Below, one piece after another: positions 1-11,836 of a DNA stretch of 64,000 nt. The notes under the pieces were generated by a model. The model worked only from the letters and a program-made list of their open reading frames with translations, was not told the origin of the DNA and ran no database searches. The position numbers and the translations under genes are program-made. Numbering within the stretch: the first letter of the stretch is position 1; each line of letters begins with the position of its first letter. The stretch is from NCBI GenBank assembly GCA_030141605.1, contig JAQGDQ010000021.1, forward strand, positions 1,014,347 to 1,078,346. Reading direction: 5' to 3'. This stretch comes from Tubiluchus corallicola (taxonomy: Eukaryota > Priapulida > Priapulimorpha > Priapulimorphida > Tubiluchidae).

Positions 1-3000
1 CCACGGCTATAATCCCAAACAAAGAACTTGTGCGTTTCTTTGATAGCATAACCCCATTACAGGAATCACCAGTGGTGGTCCCACGCGACAACGTAATTTA
101 TGAAAATGCAAATGAAATTAAACGTGAAAATTCAGGCGTCACGGTAACAAAAAGCACAGAAATCAGAACTAGGCCGACACCACACAGTAGTCACAAGAAC
201 ACTGATGATCTGCTGACAGTTTCTTTAGAAAACAACAAACAGATGTCAGAATACTGTTATCCTGTAAGTTCAAATAATCCGTTGAAAGGTAAACATTTAA
301 CAGAAACATGTGTATATACTGTACAAATACCGCAGGTAAACTGTATGTCAGATCTAAGACCAAGAAACCCCCAAAATCGAACTTTTCTCATTGCTACATC
401 TGGCCTTGCTGGTGATTGTCCAAACACAAATTCATCGGCCATGCCACATATTAAAAGTGATGGTGCTCAAAACACAAACAATGTAAGCAAAGCTGATATG
501 CTTGAAACAAAACTCCAGGATGATTCTGCTTTCTTCAAAGAACGCATAACACAAGCGAATGCAACGTCGACGCCTGTAAAATCACACGCACAAGCCACTC
601 GGACACTGCTAGACATTAGTCCAACTTCTAGTCAAATAATGCAATTTGACAAGAGTTTAGTAGTGAACTTGCCAATTTCTCCTTGCTTCAGTGACACCAG
701 CACCAATATTTTACCTTCCACTGAAAACAAGAAGATACTGTTGCAAACAGCGGCACAACTTGAACGGGAAACCTTACAAAATTCGTCCCTTTTAAAAGAT
801 AGACAGGTTATTGGCGATACAGTGACGTCAATAAATGAAAAACTCGCCGAAGAGGAAGTCAAATCTTACAGCAACGAATTAAAAGTGAAAACTGTCTTTG
901 TTGTAACAAAAGAGTGTAGCAATGCTGATACGTTAAACTTGCAAGACATATTCACTGTATCTCCTCTTAACACAGTTCCACTGCACAAACGAATTACCGA
1001 CGTTAAAGAGAACGTAACAGAAAACAACAATTACAGTACAGAGATACATGAAGGAATGGCAAACCAAAACAATGCCACGGGCTCCAATATGCAGGCAGAA
1101 CAAATGTCCAAAACTTTAAAAAATGTTAAAACTGTTGTGATGAAGAGTAGTGACGAATCATCTCACACGTCATTCAGTCAGAAAAGGAGAAGCTTTCAAG
1201 ATGACTTTAAACAGAATACGGTCACAAGTGCTGGGCAGACGCATACACAAATTCAAGAAGACGATGGAACAACTTCCCTAGGTAAAGCAGAAGGAAGAGA
1301 AATGATGAGTAAAGCGTCTCCCAAAACTCAAAGGGCATTGAGCAGTAACATCTCAACAGCAGCAACGCAAAAACCACTGCTGCACAAGCTCAGTAACAGT
1401 AATGCTGCCAGTTCTAAAAGTGAAAGTACAAAAACTGATTCTAAACCAGCAGCATCAGTAAGTACTTTTGCAGATGAGATCCTTGTACGTGAGCAACGAA
1501 TTAAGAGCAATCAGAACCAAACATTGCAGAATGCTGTGGCATCCAGTTTAAAAGAGATTCATGAGCTGCACAGAATTGTGTCGCTAACAGAAAAGGTGCC
1601 AATTAAAAATTCAAAAAATTTAGTAAACATTAGCAACATTCGTACAACAAATGTTCTCTTGAAGTCACCCTTGCAACAGAAAGACCGTCCTTGTGGTACG
1701 TCTAGTATTCCAATATCATTATCAAAAACATCAATAACTATGCGTGCAAATGAACAACCTGAACAAAACACAGGCAATAAAAAAGACGTAGTTGTAATAA
1801 TAAATGAACGATTAGCTGAGGAAGAATTGTGCATTTATTCGTTCACACAAGATAAGTTCATTTCAGAGAACTTGTTAAAAACTTGTAAATATAGAAATAT
1901 AGTGATGCCTCTTCCAAGAGTACCTTCGCACCACCGAATGACAAGTCCTGATTTGTGCAAAACAAAAAATAGTCTTGCCACTTTAAAAACAATAAGTTCG
2001 ACTTTTATTGAAGAGCATAGTACAAATCCAGGAAAATGGGAACAGGACTCTCCTTACTACAATGATGGGCTATTGTATGATTTAAGTGAAAGTGATGCAG
2101 ATCAGAATATCGCTGACCATCCAGAAGCGAAAAGTGCAGATGCTGTTTCACTTATAAATGAAGAACTGGCAGAAAAAGAGCTATGTTTTTACAATGTACC
2201 AATTCTCGCAGCAAATTTTTGTCAAACTATTACGGTGTTGTATGACGAAACTAACATTGTAGCACCACTTGAAGAACTTCCTTCACATAACAGAAATAAA
2301 CACGTATTAGAAAGGAAAGCAACTGCTGATTTGGAGGTTGACGATAATGAAGCATCTAGTGCAAAAGCAAGTGCTCAAGTTTACAGTGATTATGAGCACA
2401 AATACGTTACAATTTTAAAACATGTTCCGGCTCATGATAGGCATAACGCCCATCAACCAAAAAAGACAGTAAGTTTTAGTGGTCACGAAGAAATTTACGA
2501 AGCTGAAATAGCGCAAAATTTTTTACCTAAAAATGATCATAACCGACTTGAAGAGAAAGTTACGTCCGAAACAGAACAGGAAAACATCACAGAATTTCTG
2601 AGTTCTCCTGTGGGTAGTGATGATGAAACTGATCTACCTGTGACAAATTGTCAAAAAATGCATGTGCGTCGCCAGCAAAGAAAAATGCCGCGAAATAACA
2701 TTGACAGTTCGGTTTCAAAAAGAGATTCTGATAACAAAGTGGATTCAAATCTGTGCAGTTTTCTTCATAAGAAAATTGTGTCTAGTTGTTTAAGGTCTTC
2801 AAACGTTCACTCAAATGTTGAAAAATCAGATAAGAAAGAAATGCTTAGTGAGCAAAAGCCTATTAGACCTAAAAGCAACTTGCGCATTAGGCAATATGTT
2901 GATTCTAAAGAAAAGAAGAATGATGTCAGTAGCACCAGTAGCAGCAATAACAATAAAATATTCAACCAGGAAGAAAGTTCTTACCAAATTGAGTATAGCC

Positions 3001-6000
3001 CAAAGTCTGATGCAGAAGAAATATATGTACATGTAACACCATATAAGCGCCAACAAGAAACATGGGAAAATGCTTGTCACTGCTGCAATATTTCAGTAGC
3101 ACCAGATGTAACTAAACAACGAGAGTTTCATCAACAATATTATAAAGATGACATGTTATTAGCAGCTAAAAATATTCAGCCACTCAAAAGGAGTACAAGT
3201 ATGCCAGTAATTAAAGACGAGATTGCTTTATCTGGATACGCTCATCTATTCAAAAGGGAGAAGGCAACAGCAGAAAAAGGTTCTGGTGATGGAGAAACTG
3301 ATACAGATGTAGATGTGGAGCCACTTGCAGATGTACCATTGCACAAACGTAGTGAAGTGTCTCCTAGCGAAAAAGATACCGGTTTAGATTCAAGTACGAT
3401 AAGCAGGAAAGACAGTGGAGATAGCTGTGCAAATTTTAAAGAGTTGCACCTTGTGAAATCGCCCACTCCATTAAGAATGGATATTCCAAATAGTTGTTCT
3501 CTGGAAAACAGCAATTTTTTATCTTCAGTGAAGCAGTTACATGAAGGTAATGCGCCAAAGGACAAAGATAGTGACAGACTATTGCAAGTTGATGTTGCTG
3601 TGAACAAATTGAGCGATAAAAAACTGCAAGATACACATCGCAACAGATTATCATCTGCAACATTGGCAAAATCTTTTGATCAGGAAACTGACAGGAAAAA
3701 AGTTGATTCAGACGAGAAAATTAGAGTAACAAAAAACCTAGAATCGCAAACCGTAAAAGATAGTCTTGGTAATTCAGCACCTTTACTAAATGATACGACG
3801 ATAAAGGATCAACAGTTACTGCGAGATGCTAAATGTAATATGTTAGAAACAGAAAACAATCTATTAGATGCAAACAGCACTCACAAAAATCAGACTGAGC
3901 CACGGTGCTTCGTAGATTCTTCAAATTTTACAACATTCATAGAAAATGAAATTCAAGTTGGCGTGAAAGATGGCGTGTCTGTGTTGAATAAAGTTTTAGA
4001 AATGGAGGAGTTGCACCTAGAGAATGACAGTATTGAGAGCCAAAGTAGCTCAAGTGACTCAGAAAACGTTAAATCAAACGTGGAAGCGAACGAATTAAAT
4101 AAAGTGGTGGTGACGCCACTCATAATTCCTCGACTGAAAAAACAACATAATGACAACAATGCCGCCACTAAAACAGAATCACGTGAAAGACTTCAGGGAA
4201 AATTTTGTGGAGGCGATGTATGTTCGTTTGGCAAAGCTACACAAAGTTTATACAAAAGTGGCTCATCAAAAGGCTTGCATCAAACTTCAAAGCTGTTACA
4301 ACAAATAAAAAAAGACATATATTTTACTGAAAACCCAGCTTTTGGAGGCGACAATAATTTAACAAGCTCTTCTGGTACAGTACCGCCTTGGAATAATGTT
4401 ACATGTCAAACCAGCGTCGTCAACAATGAAACTGAATTAGTGGATGAAAGTGCATCAGTTCTGAGAAACAAAACTCATCCATTAACAAACAAATATATTG
4501 ATTACATGGAAATTTCCACACATAAACCAGATGTAAACTCAGAAAATGTTAACTCCGCAGAAACGAAGGTCGACAAAATAACTTCTGCTAGTTGCAAGAG
4601 CATGGAGCAAAAAAGAGGTGATTCTAATTGTGAACAACAATTAACAACAAATTTTACAGTATCAGACGAATATCCTCAAACAACTGGCTCCAAGGCAGAT
4701 AAAGAAAGTGTTCAATCTACAAAAGAAAGGAGAAGTAAAAAGGATTTTGACTTTCAAGGTGATCATCCGTTTATTTCTAATTCAGGTATTTTAGCAGACC
4801 AAACACAGTCATTTGACTCTACTGAAAGAAATTGCAAAGAAATCAGTAGGGATCTAATGTCCACCGACTCTGCTACAAGAATAGATGCAACGCAAGTCCA
4901 TGATGTCAAATCTAAAGGAATACAGTGCACTGATGACATAGTAGCTACAATAAATGAAATACTATCAGAAGAGAACCTACAGCTCTTGGATAAGAAATAT
5001 TCTGTCAGACTAAATGAAGAAAATATTTTCGAAATAAATGGAAGTGATAATGATTCGGCAGGCAACAAATCCGATATCAACTTTGCAGAGAACTTTCGAA
5101 TTAATAATGGAAGTTCTTTTAGTGGATCAAGTTCAGAGCTAACACAAATAGAAAAGGAAAAAGTTGTCAAAATGCATAAAACTATTGACAGTGATTCAAC
5201 AGGCCACCATAACGAAAATTTGTGCTGCACAGAAAACGAATTCGCCAATGAACAAAACGCTATTGGGGCAGAAGAAGTCTTGTATCATTCACAGTTAGAG
5301 TCAGCCGCCATTGTGAAACCTTTAACGAAAGTTCCTTCCCACATGAAAGGTCTTACGTTACCATTAGCATATGCAGAAAACAGAAGTAAAGCAATTGATA
5401 CAGCAATAGTAACAGTGGATAGTAAGAAACTTTCAAAAAGCAGTAACGAAGAAATGCTCAAAGGAAATTTTGATTTAAATGATGACGCACAACCATTAAA
5501 ACGAATTCCATCTCACACTCGCAGTTCGGCATTATCAATAGAAATGGAAAACCCAGATAAAACATTTATTCAAAAAGGCATGAAAGTGGACAATGAAACC
5601 AATTTTTTAACCAACAGGCGGCAAGTAGCACATCAACAAGTTTTACATCTAAATGAAGTAGCAAATCCTTTAAAACAATCACCAACTGTCAATCACAGCA
5701 ACAATGCAGTGCAGCAAATAAAAAACAAGATAATTGCTGATTCAAGGCAGAGTGTGCACATTATGGAAGAAGTCTCAGAAAACAGTAAAAGCGTGGTCCA
5801 GGGAGACTTTAGCAGAAATAACGTGGTAAAGCCGCTAATGCAACTTCCTTGCCGCACACACAGTCTTCCATCTCTAACTCACCAGGCAACGGTTGTACAA
5901 GAGAAAGACGAGACAAATGCCGAAAAAACCAAAATTGCAGATAATAACTGTGGTTTGGCAACTAATAGCAAAGAAGAAGCAAACCAAGAAATAGCTGGCT

Positions 6001-8522
6001 CGAATGAAGTGGCAGAACCTTTAAAAACTATTCCTTCTCACACACGTAGTATGACATCATCAATAGACTTACATTACAAAATGCCAACTGCTGACAAAAA
6101 CCAGAAGGTGAGCACCACAAAAGAAATCTCAAACAACAACGAAAAATTGTGCAAAGAAGAGTGTGACCGAAATTACTCGGTAAGACCTCTAAAGCAAATT
6201 CCTTCGCGTACACGTAGCTTGACATCGCTAACAGGGATACATTATAAAGACAAGGACATTCTTAAAGCAAGCAATACAATAGATGCCAAAAATGTGAGTC
6301 AGCTGCAAGAAATTGGTGGCAAAAATACCCAAACAAAACCTCTAAGAAACGTCCCTTTGCGTTCACGCAGTTTAACATCAAAAATAGATGAGATGGCCAG
6401 AAAAACGAAAGCTGAAATCGCAGACAGAAAGTTAGTCTCACAAGCTGGAAACTTGTTTAATAATGTACGAAAATGTCAGTCACAAATTTTAGCAACATTT
6501 TTAAACGAAACGAAAAGCTGGTCGAATGTTGGCTTAACTGCATCTTCAACTGTACCGCTAATAGACGATAAATCAATGAGAAAGAAAACGAAATGTGAAG
6601 ATATGAAAACAAAAATATCAACGTCGGGTAACACAGATACAGCTGATATTGATAAATCACCAAAGACCTTGGCTATTCAACCTCAGACTTTGTCAGTGCT
6701 AGCAAATGAAAGACGGTATGTCCAGTCAGATGCTAAAGTTAATCGGAAACAAAGTATGAAAGATGATCTTCACGAATGTTGTAATAAAGAAACCAAATTA
6801 CAGACCGAGACACATTTAACTGCACAGGTGAAAATAACACAAGATGTTCCTTCATTAGTAGCTAACGAAACAATGCATTCAACACAGAAAGAAATAGGTG
6901 TGACAGACAAAAGTTCTTTTTTTGGATTCGAGCCAACAAAGCCAGTTCAGCTGACAATGAACACTGAGAGTTCAGATTATGATATAACAAGCGAAAGTGT
7001 CACATCAGAAGACGAATTAGCATCAAAAAGTTATTTAGGTATTAATTTAGTTAAACCCTTAGAAAAAGTCCCAGCTCACACCAGGCATATGACTCGGCCA
7101 GCATCAGAAAAAGCACACAAAATTGAAGCAGTAACTGACAGTAACGCAGCCGAGTTGGAAGTTGAAAAACCAATTTTAAGAAAGTGCCACGCTTATACAA
7201 GCTCAGATCCTGAAAATCAGAATACCATAAATGCAATTTCTAGACAAGTAACAAAGTCTTCATCTGAGCTTCAAGTACCAACTTTAGAGAGCCCTGATCA
7301 TTATTCTAATAGAAACAAAGATGAAACAACCCAAAATGGGAACCATTTTAATACCTTCGCTTATGCTCGGATTCAGACTGTTCAGTTAAGTACTAAAATA
7401 AATGAATGCACAAATAAAACAGCTTGTGGTACAAATAGTGACCTTTTAGAAGATACCACGAACCCAGAAGATAATTTCCAACACGAGCGAAAGGTACAGA
7501 ATGCCGTAAATGAAACAGACTTGCTAAATGAACCATTAAACAGTGAAGACCTTGCTTATTCGTCTAATGAAGGTCTTGTTTCTGACACAGACGAATGTCC
7601 ACCTGATCAAGAAAAAGCTGAATTCGAGGAAGCTGTGACGCCACTAAAGAAATTTCCCTCCCACACTCGGCAAGTAGAAGCACATCATGTAAAAGAGGAC
7701 AATGTTGATGTTGCCAATACCGCTGAACTAAGCGAAGACCATTCTACTAAAATTGACTTAACTATTTTTGCAATTACCTCCTCTGATGATGAACACATTT
7801 CGTATTATGACAACGGTTCCACACAGTCGTCATCACCCCGTGAAGACTATGACGTTGCAAGTAGCGACAGCAATAAAAGAGCAACAAGAAAAAGAAACAT
7901 CCACAACGCTACCGAAAGAGCTTCTGACGAAATGCAGCTGTCATGTCATAGCATAAGGCAACTGGACTATGTGGATTTATACACAAAAAACAATATTGAT
8001 CTTGCCAGAAGACAGAATGATACGCCTATTAACGTTAGTCATGGAAATTATGATGATATTGTGTTTAACAGTATGTTGCACTTTCCAACAAATTTGGCTA
8101 CAACGTCGTGTTCATTGACAGAAAAATATGCAACTAACGTTATAGGCAACAATAACAAACTAAAAAACCAACAATACATCGCAGATGAAAAGTCCAGTTT
8201 AGCAAGTGGCCCAAGAAAGGACTCGGTAATAAATGACACTTGCGAGAGGTGTGCTATTAAAGACAACGAGAGAAAATTGAAAACAGAAGCACGTACAGAC
8301 ATAAACATTTCGTCGTTCATTAATCAAAGGTTGACAGAAGACGAGTCACATTCCGTGTCCAACAGTGATACCCGGGACAAACATCAGACAAAAGAACGCG
8401 ACACAGAAACACAATTTAACACGGCACCAGCAGCTCAAGAGCGAGTGCAATCAAGCGAGGTCGTCCCACTAATAAGAAAATTACCATCACGTAAACGAAA
8501 AGCTGCTTTTTTACAATCTTGA
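1..8522 (+). CDS. Giant repeat-motif, probably disordered protein (5'-partial, single exon seen)
   Basis: The frame is open from the first bases of the window, so the start codon, or an upstream splice, lies off the left edge. The GTG at 30 is not a start. The frame runs more than 2,830 codons to TGA at 8520-8522 with no intron. The protein is rich in Ser, Asn, Thr, Lys, Glu and Asp, has few Trp, and shows no signal peptide or membrane segment, so it is probably long, disordered and intracellular. Two short motifs recur. Motif A (INEKLAEEE, INERLAEEE, INEELAEKE, INEILSEEN, INQRLTEDE) begins near 831, 1800, 2155, 4951 and 8320. Motif B (PLxxxPSHxR, for example PLKRIPSHTR, PLKTIPSHTR, PLKQIPSRTR, PLEKVPAHTR) occurs about 14 times between 961 and 8500. 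Several B copies continue as RSLTS or RSMTS, like basophilic-kinase sites. I do not recognise the family. No AATAAA was seen in the 500 bases after the stop. Confidence 0.85.
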   Translation, partial: TAIIPNKELVRFFDSITPLQESPVVVPRDNVIYENANEIKRENSGVTVTKSTEIRTRPTPHSSHKNTDDLLTVSLENNKQMSEYCYPVSSNNPLKGKHLTETCVYTVQIPQVNCMSDLRPRNPQNRTFLIATSGLAGDCPNTNSSAMPHIKSDGAQNTNNVSKADMLETKLQDDSAFFKERITQANATSTPVKSHAQATRTLLDISPTSSQIMQFDKSLVVNLPISPCFSDTSTNILPSTENKKILLQTAAQLERETLQNSSLLKDRQVIGDTVTSINEKLAEEEVKSYSNELKVKTVFVVTKECSNADTLNLQDIFTVSPLNTVPLHKRITDVKENVTENNNYSTEIHEGMANQNNATGSNMQAEQMSKTLKNVKTVVMKSSDESSHTSFSQKRRSFQDDFKQNTVTSAGQTHTQIQEDDGTTSLGKAEGREMMSKASPKTQRALSSNISTAATQKPLLHKLSNSNAASSKSESTKTDSKPAASVSTFADEILVREQRIKSNQNQTLQNAVASSLKEIHELHRIVSLTEKVPIKNSKNLVNISNIRTTNVLLKSPLQQKDRPCGTSSIPISLSKTSITMRANEQPEQNTGNKKDVVVIINERLAEEELCIYSFTQDKFISENLLKTCKYRNIVMPLPRVPSHHRMTSPDLCKTKNSLATLKTISSTFIEEHSTNPGKWEQDSPYYNDGLLYDLSESDADQNIADHPEAKSADAVSLINEELAEKELCFYNVPILAANFCQTITVLYDETNIVAPLEELPSHNRNKHVLERKATADLEVDDNEASSAKASAQVYSDYEHKYVTILKHVPAHDRHNAHQPKKTVSFSGHEEIYEAEIAQNFLPKNDHNRLEEKVTSETEQENITEFLSSPVGSDDETDLPVTNCQKMHVRRQQRKMPRNNIDSSVSKRDSDNKVDSNLCSFLHKKIVSSCLRSSNVHSNVEKSDKKEMLSEQKPIRPKSNLRIRQYVDSKEKKNDVSSTSSSNNNKIFNQEESSYQIEYSPKSDAEEIYVHVTPYKRQQETWENACHCCNISVAPDVTKQREFHQQYYKDDMLLAAKNIQPLKRSTSMPVIKDEIALSGYAHLFKREKATAEKGSGDGETDTDVDVEPLADVPLHKRSEVSPSEKDTGLDSSTISRKDSGDSCANFKELHLVKSPTPLRMDIPNSCSLENSNFLSSVKQLHEGNAPKDKDSDRLLQVDVAVNKLSDKKLQDTHRNRLSSATLAKSFDQETDRKKVDSDEKIRVTKNLESQTVKDSLGNSAPLLNDTTIKDQQLLRDAKCNMLETENNLLDANSTHKNQTEPRCFVDSSNFTTFIENEIQVGVKDGVSVLNKVLEMEELHLENDSIESQSSSSDSENVKSNVEANELNKVVVTPLIIPRLKKQHNDNNAATKTESRERLQGKFCGGDVCSFGKATQSLYKSGSSKGLHQTSKLLQQIKKDIYFTENPAFGGDNNLTSSSGTVPPWNNVTCQTSVVNNETELVDESASVLRNKTHPLTNKYIDYMEISTHKPDVNSENVNSAETKVDKITSASCKSMEQKRGDSNCEQQLTTNFTVSDEYPQTTGSKADKESVQSTKERRSKKDFDFQGDHPFISNSGILADQTQSFDSTERNCKEISRDLMSTDSATRIDATQVHDVKSKGIQCTDDIVATINEILSEENLQLLDKKYSVRLNEENIFEINGSDNDSAGNKSDINFAENFRINNGSSFSGSSSELTQIEKEKVVKMHKTIDSDSTGHHNENLCCTENEFANEQNAIGAEEVLYHSQLESAAIVKPLTKVPSHMKGLTLPLAYAENRSKAIDTAIVTVDSKKLSKSSNEEMLKGNFDLNDDAQPLKRIPSHTRSSALSIEMENPDKTFIQKGMKVDNETNFLTNRRQVAHQQVLHLNEVANPLKQSPTVNHSNNAVQQIKNKIIADSRQSVHIMEEVSENSKSVVQGDFSRNNVVKPLMQLPCRTHSLPSLTHQATVVQEKDETNAEKTKIADNNCGLATNSKEEANQEIAGSNEVAEPLKTIPSHTRSMTSSIDLHYKMPTADKNQKVSTTKEISNNNEKLCKEECDRNYSVRPLKQIPSRTRSLTSLTGIHYKDKDILKASNTIDAKNVSQLQEIGGKNTQTKPLRNVPLRSRSLTSKIDEMARKTKAEIADRKLVSQAGNLFNNVRKCQSQILATFLNETKSWSNVGLTASSTVPLIDDKSMRKKTKCEDMKTKISTSGNTDTADIDKSPKTLAIQPQTLSVLANERRYVQSDAKVNRKQSMKDDLHECCNKETKLQTETHLTAQVKITQDVPSLVANETMHSTQKEIGVTDKSSFFGFEPTKPVQLTMNTESSDYDITSESVTSEDELASKSYLGINLVKPLEKVPAHTRHMTRPASEKAHKIEAVTDSNAAELEVEKPILRKCHAYTSSDPENQNTINAISRQVTKSSSELQVPTLESPDHYSNRNKDETTQNGNHFNTFAYARIQTVQLSTKINECTNKTACGTNSDLLEDTTNPEDNFQHERKVQNAVNETDLLNEPLNSEDLAYSSNEGLVSDTDECPPDQEKAEFEEAVTPLKKFPSHTRQVEAHHVKEDNVDVANTAELSEDHSTKIDLTIFAITSSDDEHISYYDNGSTQSSSPREDYDVASSDSNKRATRKRNIHNATERASDEMQLSCHSIRQLDYVDLYTKNNIDLARRQNDTPINVSHGNYDDIVFNSMLHFPTNLATTSCSLTEKYATNVIGNNNKLKNQQYIADEKSSLASGPRKDSVINDTCERCAIKDNERKLKTEARTDINISSFINQRLTEDESHSVSNSDTRDKHQTKERDTETQFNTAPAAQERVQSSEVVPLIRKLPSRKRKAAFLQS

Positions 8523-8944
8523 ACTGAATATTTTATGATTAAGCAATGTTGTCACCCACCACACCGACATCCATTAATATTCATGCTGGTTTTGCTAGCG
8601 TGCAGCTTTAGCTTTACTAAGATTTCGTAAAGACATAATAACATTGATAATAATTTTGATAATTATCCTTTTTGTTAATATTTATTTAATTTATTTAATG
8701 TATTTATTGATTTTGTAATAATACGGTTCAGTAATGAGATCCCTGTCATGATATGTAAACAAGCAATATCGGTACAACTTTCAGTTATGCAATATTTTTT
8801 GCCTAACAAAAATTACTCACATTCAGTGTTTACCTACACGACTACACTTTATACCTAATTTTAGAAATAACGACTTCTCCCTTCTTTAACAGGAAACCAT
8901 TTTCACTAGAGTAGCATATTTTTTAGCATAGTATGTACTATCAT

Positions 8945-8946
<2 letters not shown>

Positions 8947-8990
<44 letters not shown>
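8947..8990. repeat. (TA)n microsatellite
   Basis: Near-pure TA dinucleotide tract with one TG interruption. It is followed directly by a 26-bp inverted repeat at 8991-9016 (TTGATCATATA, four-base spacer, TATATGATCAA). Confidence 0.85.
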
Positions 8991-8991
<1 letters not shown>

Positions 8992-9422
8992 TGATCATAT
9001 ATATCTATATGATCAATACTCAAAATTCTATGGCGTTCTAATTACGGTTGCAAATTTTTTTTAAGCGAAACAAATGTATAAATTACACTTTATTATCCTA
9101 TTTAAGGCATATTATGATCCAATTAAGTGTTTAAACGTATGACACAATTTCACTCCCCCCCCCACACGTGTTGACTGAAACACATGGAGCTCAATACTTG
9201 TGGTGACTGAATGTTTTTTATATAAAAATTACTAATACCGTTGTCGACAATTTTTCAGCAAAAGTGCTGCCGGCAATTTGCACCTATTGGTCCATGGTTA
9301 GGAAAATGTCTTTTGAAGAAGTTAAGATACATAGGGCCTATTTGGCGCAGTTGGTCGGATGTTGAAGATTTCTATATTATATGATGTTATATTATATATT
9401 ACAAGCAGCCTATATTATATGA

Positions 9423-9430
9423 TGACGTCA
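9423..9430. promoter_or_regulatory. CRE-like palindrome TGACGTCA
   Basis: Perfect 8-bp CREB/ATF consensus in intergenic DNA about 900 bp after the stop of the giant ORF. There is no adjacent promoter evidence, so a chance match is quite possible. Confidence 0.2.
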
Positions 9431-11830
9431 CACGTTTTGTACGACATTCTACTGCAGTTGCTACAGTAACACACCACAAACAGTTTCACTTTGGAACAGT
9501 AAAGAATGATCCTAAAAACGACGCGTGTAGTAATCACTCATAAGCATTAGCATCATGACTGCATATAAACTGTCACCATATCATTCACTTCGTAGTATGT
9601 TTTGTCCGCTGTGACAGTCAAATGACCTTAGACATCCGTTCCGTTTGTCTCCTTATTTCACGATTCCCAAGACCTAACAATCATTTTAGTGAATTTTTTT
9701 CTAGGGACAGGCAAACAAAAACTTTTAATAACACAATACAGGTCAAAAGTAAACAAGACTTTTTTGTGTGCCTATGTACCAAATTTTGTTTGCATAAAAG
9801 ATTTTTACACATCAAGCTGTTGAAAAGAAACAATGTGTAGAATCTTTGCAATGTCATGTTAGCGCGATAAAAAAAACCAATGAATGTTGAATTTTGGGAC
9901 TGCTCAAAGTTCTATGCACAAGATTATGTATGTTAAGCAAGAGCAACAGGTCAGCCAGTCCTTTAAAAGATTCCTTTGTTACTCACTAATTAAAAACAAT
10001 TCCATTTGTTTGTTTCATTCTCGAAAAGGAATCTACTTTATTCTGCATTTGTGGTTTAATGTTGTTTTGTGGGTACAAGTTGTATCTGTAGCTCCTTTTA
10101 GGTGTAACTCTTCTGAGGAATCAAAATCTATAAGTGACGAGCCCAATCGTAATCTCTTAAAAAGGCACTGCTACAGGTAACTGCTTGAAGGTTCTACACG
10201 CACATAGGTTATGTACGCTAAGCTAGAGCAACAGGTCAACTTGTAGTTCTTTCGTTTATACCTTTTACAAATATTAATTTATTGGATGTTGCCTTGACAG
10301 TTTTTCTACTCTTACATTGACTTAGTGATATTAGTCCTTGGTGGAAGATCCAATGAAATTGCAAATCAGCAATTGTGTCCAAGCTGCTATGGCCACCACA
10401 CCAAATCTATTTACTTTTCTTAATTGAATAAGTAAGTTTTTTGTGCAGGCACACTCGAATCTTTTGAACATTACCAACACCCAATGATCTTCCAGTCTCG
10501 TTACTTTGTTATAACCACTTTCAACAATTCGTTATTATCGCAAGAAACGAGGCGTGTTCAGCGTGAGCAGAGTATTACATTTTTTTTTCGTGGCGTGATT
10601 TGGAATCAAGCAATTTCATTATTTACCAGCAGTTCTGCCGCCTGGCGTACACGCGGCCCACATTCTAGACTGGGTCAACAGAACAAACAATAATTATTAC
10701 ATCCCAACAGAGAACGTCTTTATCAGAAAGCTGGATGCGGATGTGCACGCATACGCACTTGCGTGTCAGTGTCGCTTACGTAGCATACTTGCGTGTTTTG
10801 TGAGCTTAGTCTAAAAATGTCAGTTGGTGAAAGTCATCTAGACTGACATTGACTGCATAACAATAATTACCACCACCAGCATGATTTGTGGAAAGAGATT
10901 CAGATGTGTTTACTAGACGAAAGACGTTTTTATTACAAAACAATTTGTTTATACGCGCAATACATGGGTACATAAGGTACATCAAACTTTCACATGAAAA
11001 CAATCTCACAGCGTCCAAGTAAACTAATTTAATAAATACCTATAATAATAATAATAATTATAGACTTCGCTGATTTCTATAATATAATTACGTTGTTAAC
11101 ACAAGCCCCCATAGAGCTAAGTGGATAATCTACGGATTTTGGCATTTCACAGTACTGTATAATTTTATCACGCACCACTTACAGTTTTCATGTCTGCGTG
11201 TCCAGTATTACAACTCACGTTTTGTAGTACCAAGAGATTTGGTTGTAAATGAAATTAATTTTGTAATTCTGAATAATTATCACCAGGACTTAATTCAAAT
11301 AAAACTAATTTACTTACAGTAGGAGCAGCAGTAAACAATTTTAGATAGCACTAATCATTAATATTCAGCAGTATTTACTACAAAAAGAAAAGAACATTTA
11401 GCGACTTAATTCCGATCTACATTGTAAACAAGACAAAGTTTACGGTTTCACATGACCAATTAATTTTCGTTAAAATAGGTCGATATTATAAAGTATAATT
11501 ATAGGCCAAATTTTCACGGCTTGAAAGTGACACTGTACTGCAAAATCTACACTTAATTACGAAAAGCACAAAGCAATTAATGTTAATTAAGGGGCTGCAT
11601 TAAATCTAAAGTCTAATAAATAGCTTTGGATTCCCTGTAGCTAATTTATAGCTCGACACTGTAATTCCATTATCTCACTTTCTACATGTAATATTACATA
11701 GAACGCAGTTGTGAAATAGACATAAAATAAACTTAAAATAGGCCTAACCTTAATTGAAGAAGTATTTTTGTGGAGAGAAACAAAGTCTGATAATTTGGAT
11801 TATTTAAACTATCTACAGTAGGCAGTATTG

Positions 11831-11836
11831 TTTATT
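11831..11836 (-). terminator. AATAAA poly(A) signal of the EGF/Tyr-rich gene
   Basis: The plus strand reads TTTATT, which is AATAAA on the minus strand. It lies about 165 nt downstream of the TAG stop at 12000-12002, a reasonable 3' UTR length. No transcript data support it. Confidence 0.4.
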
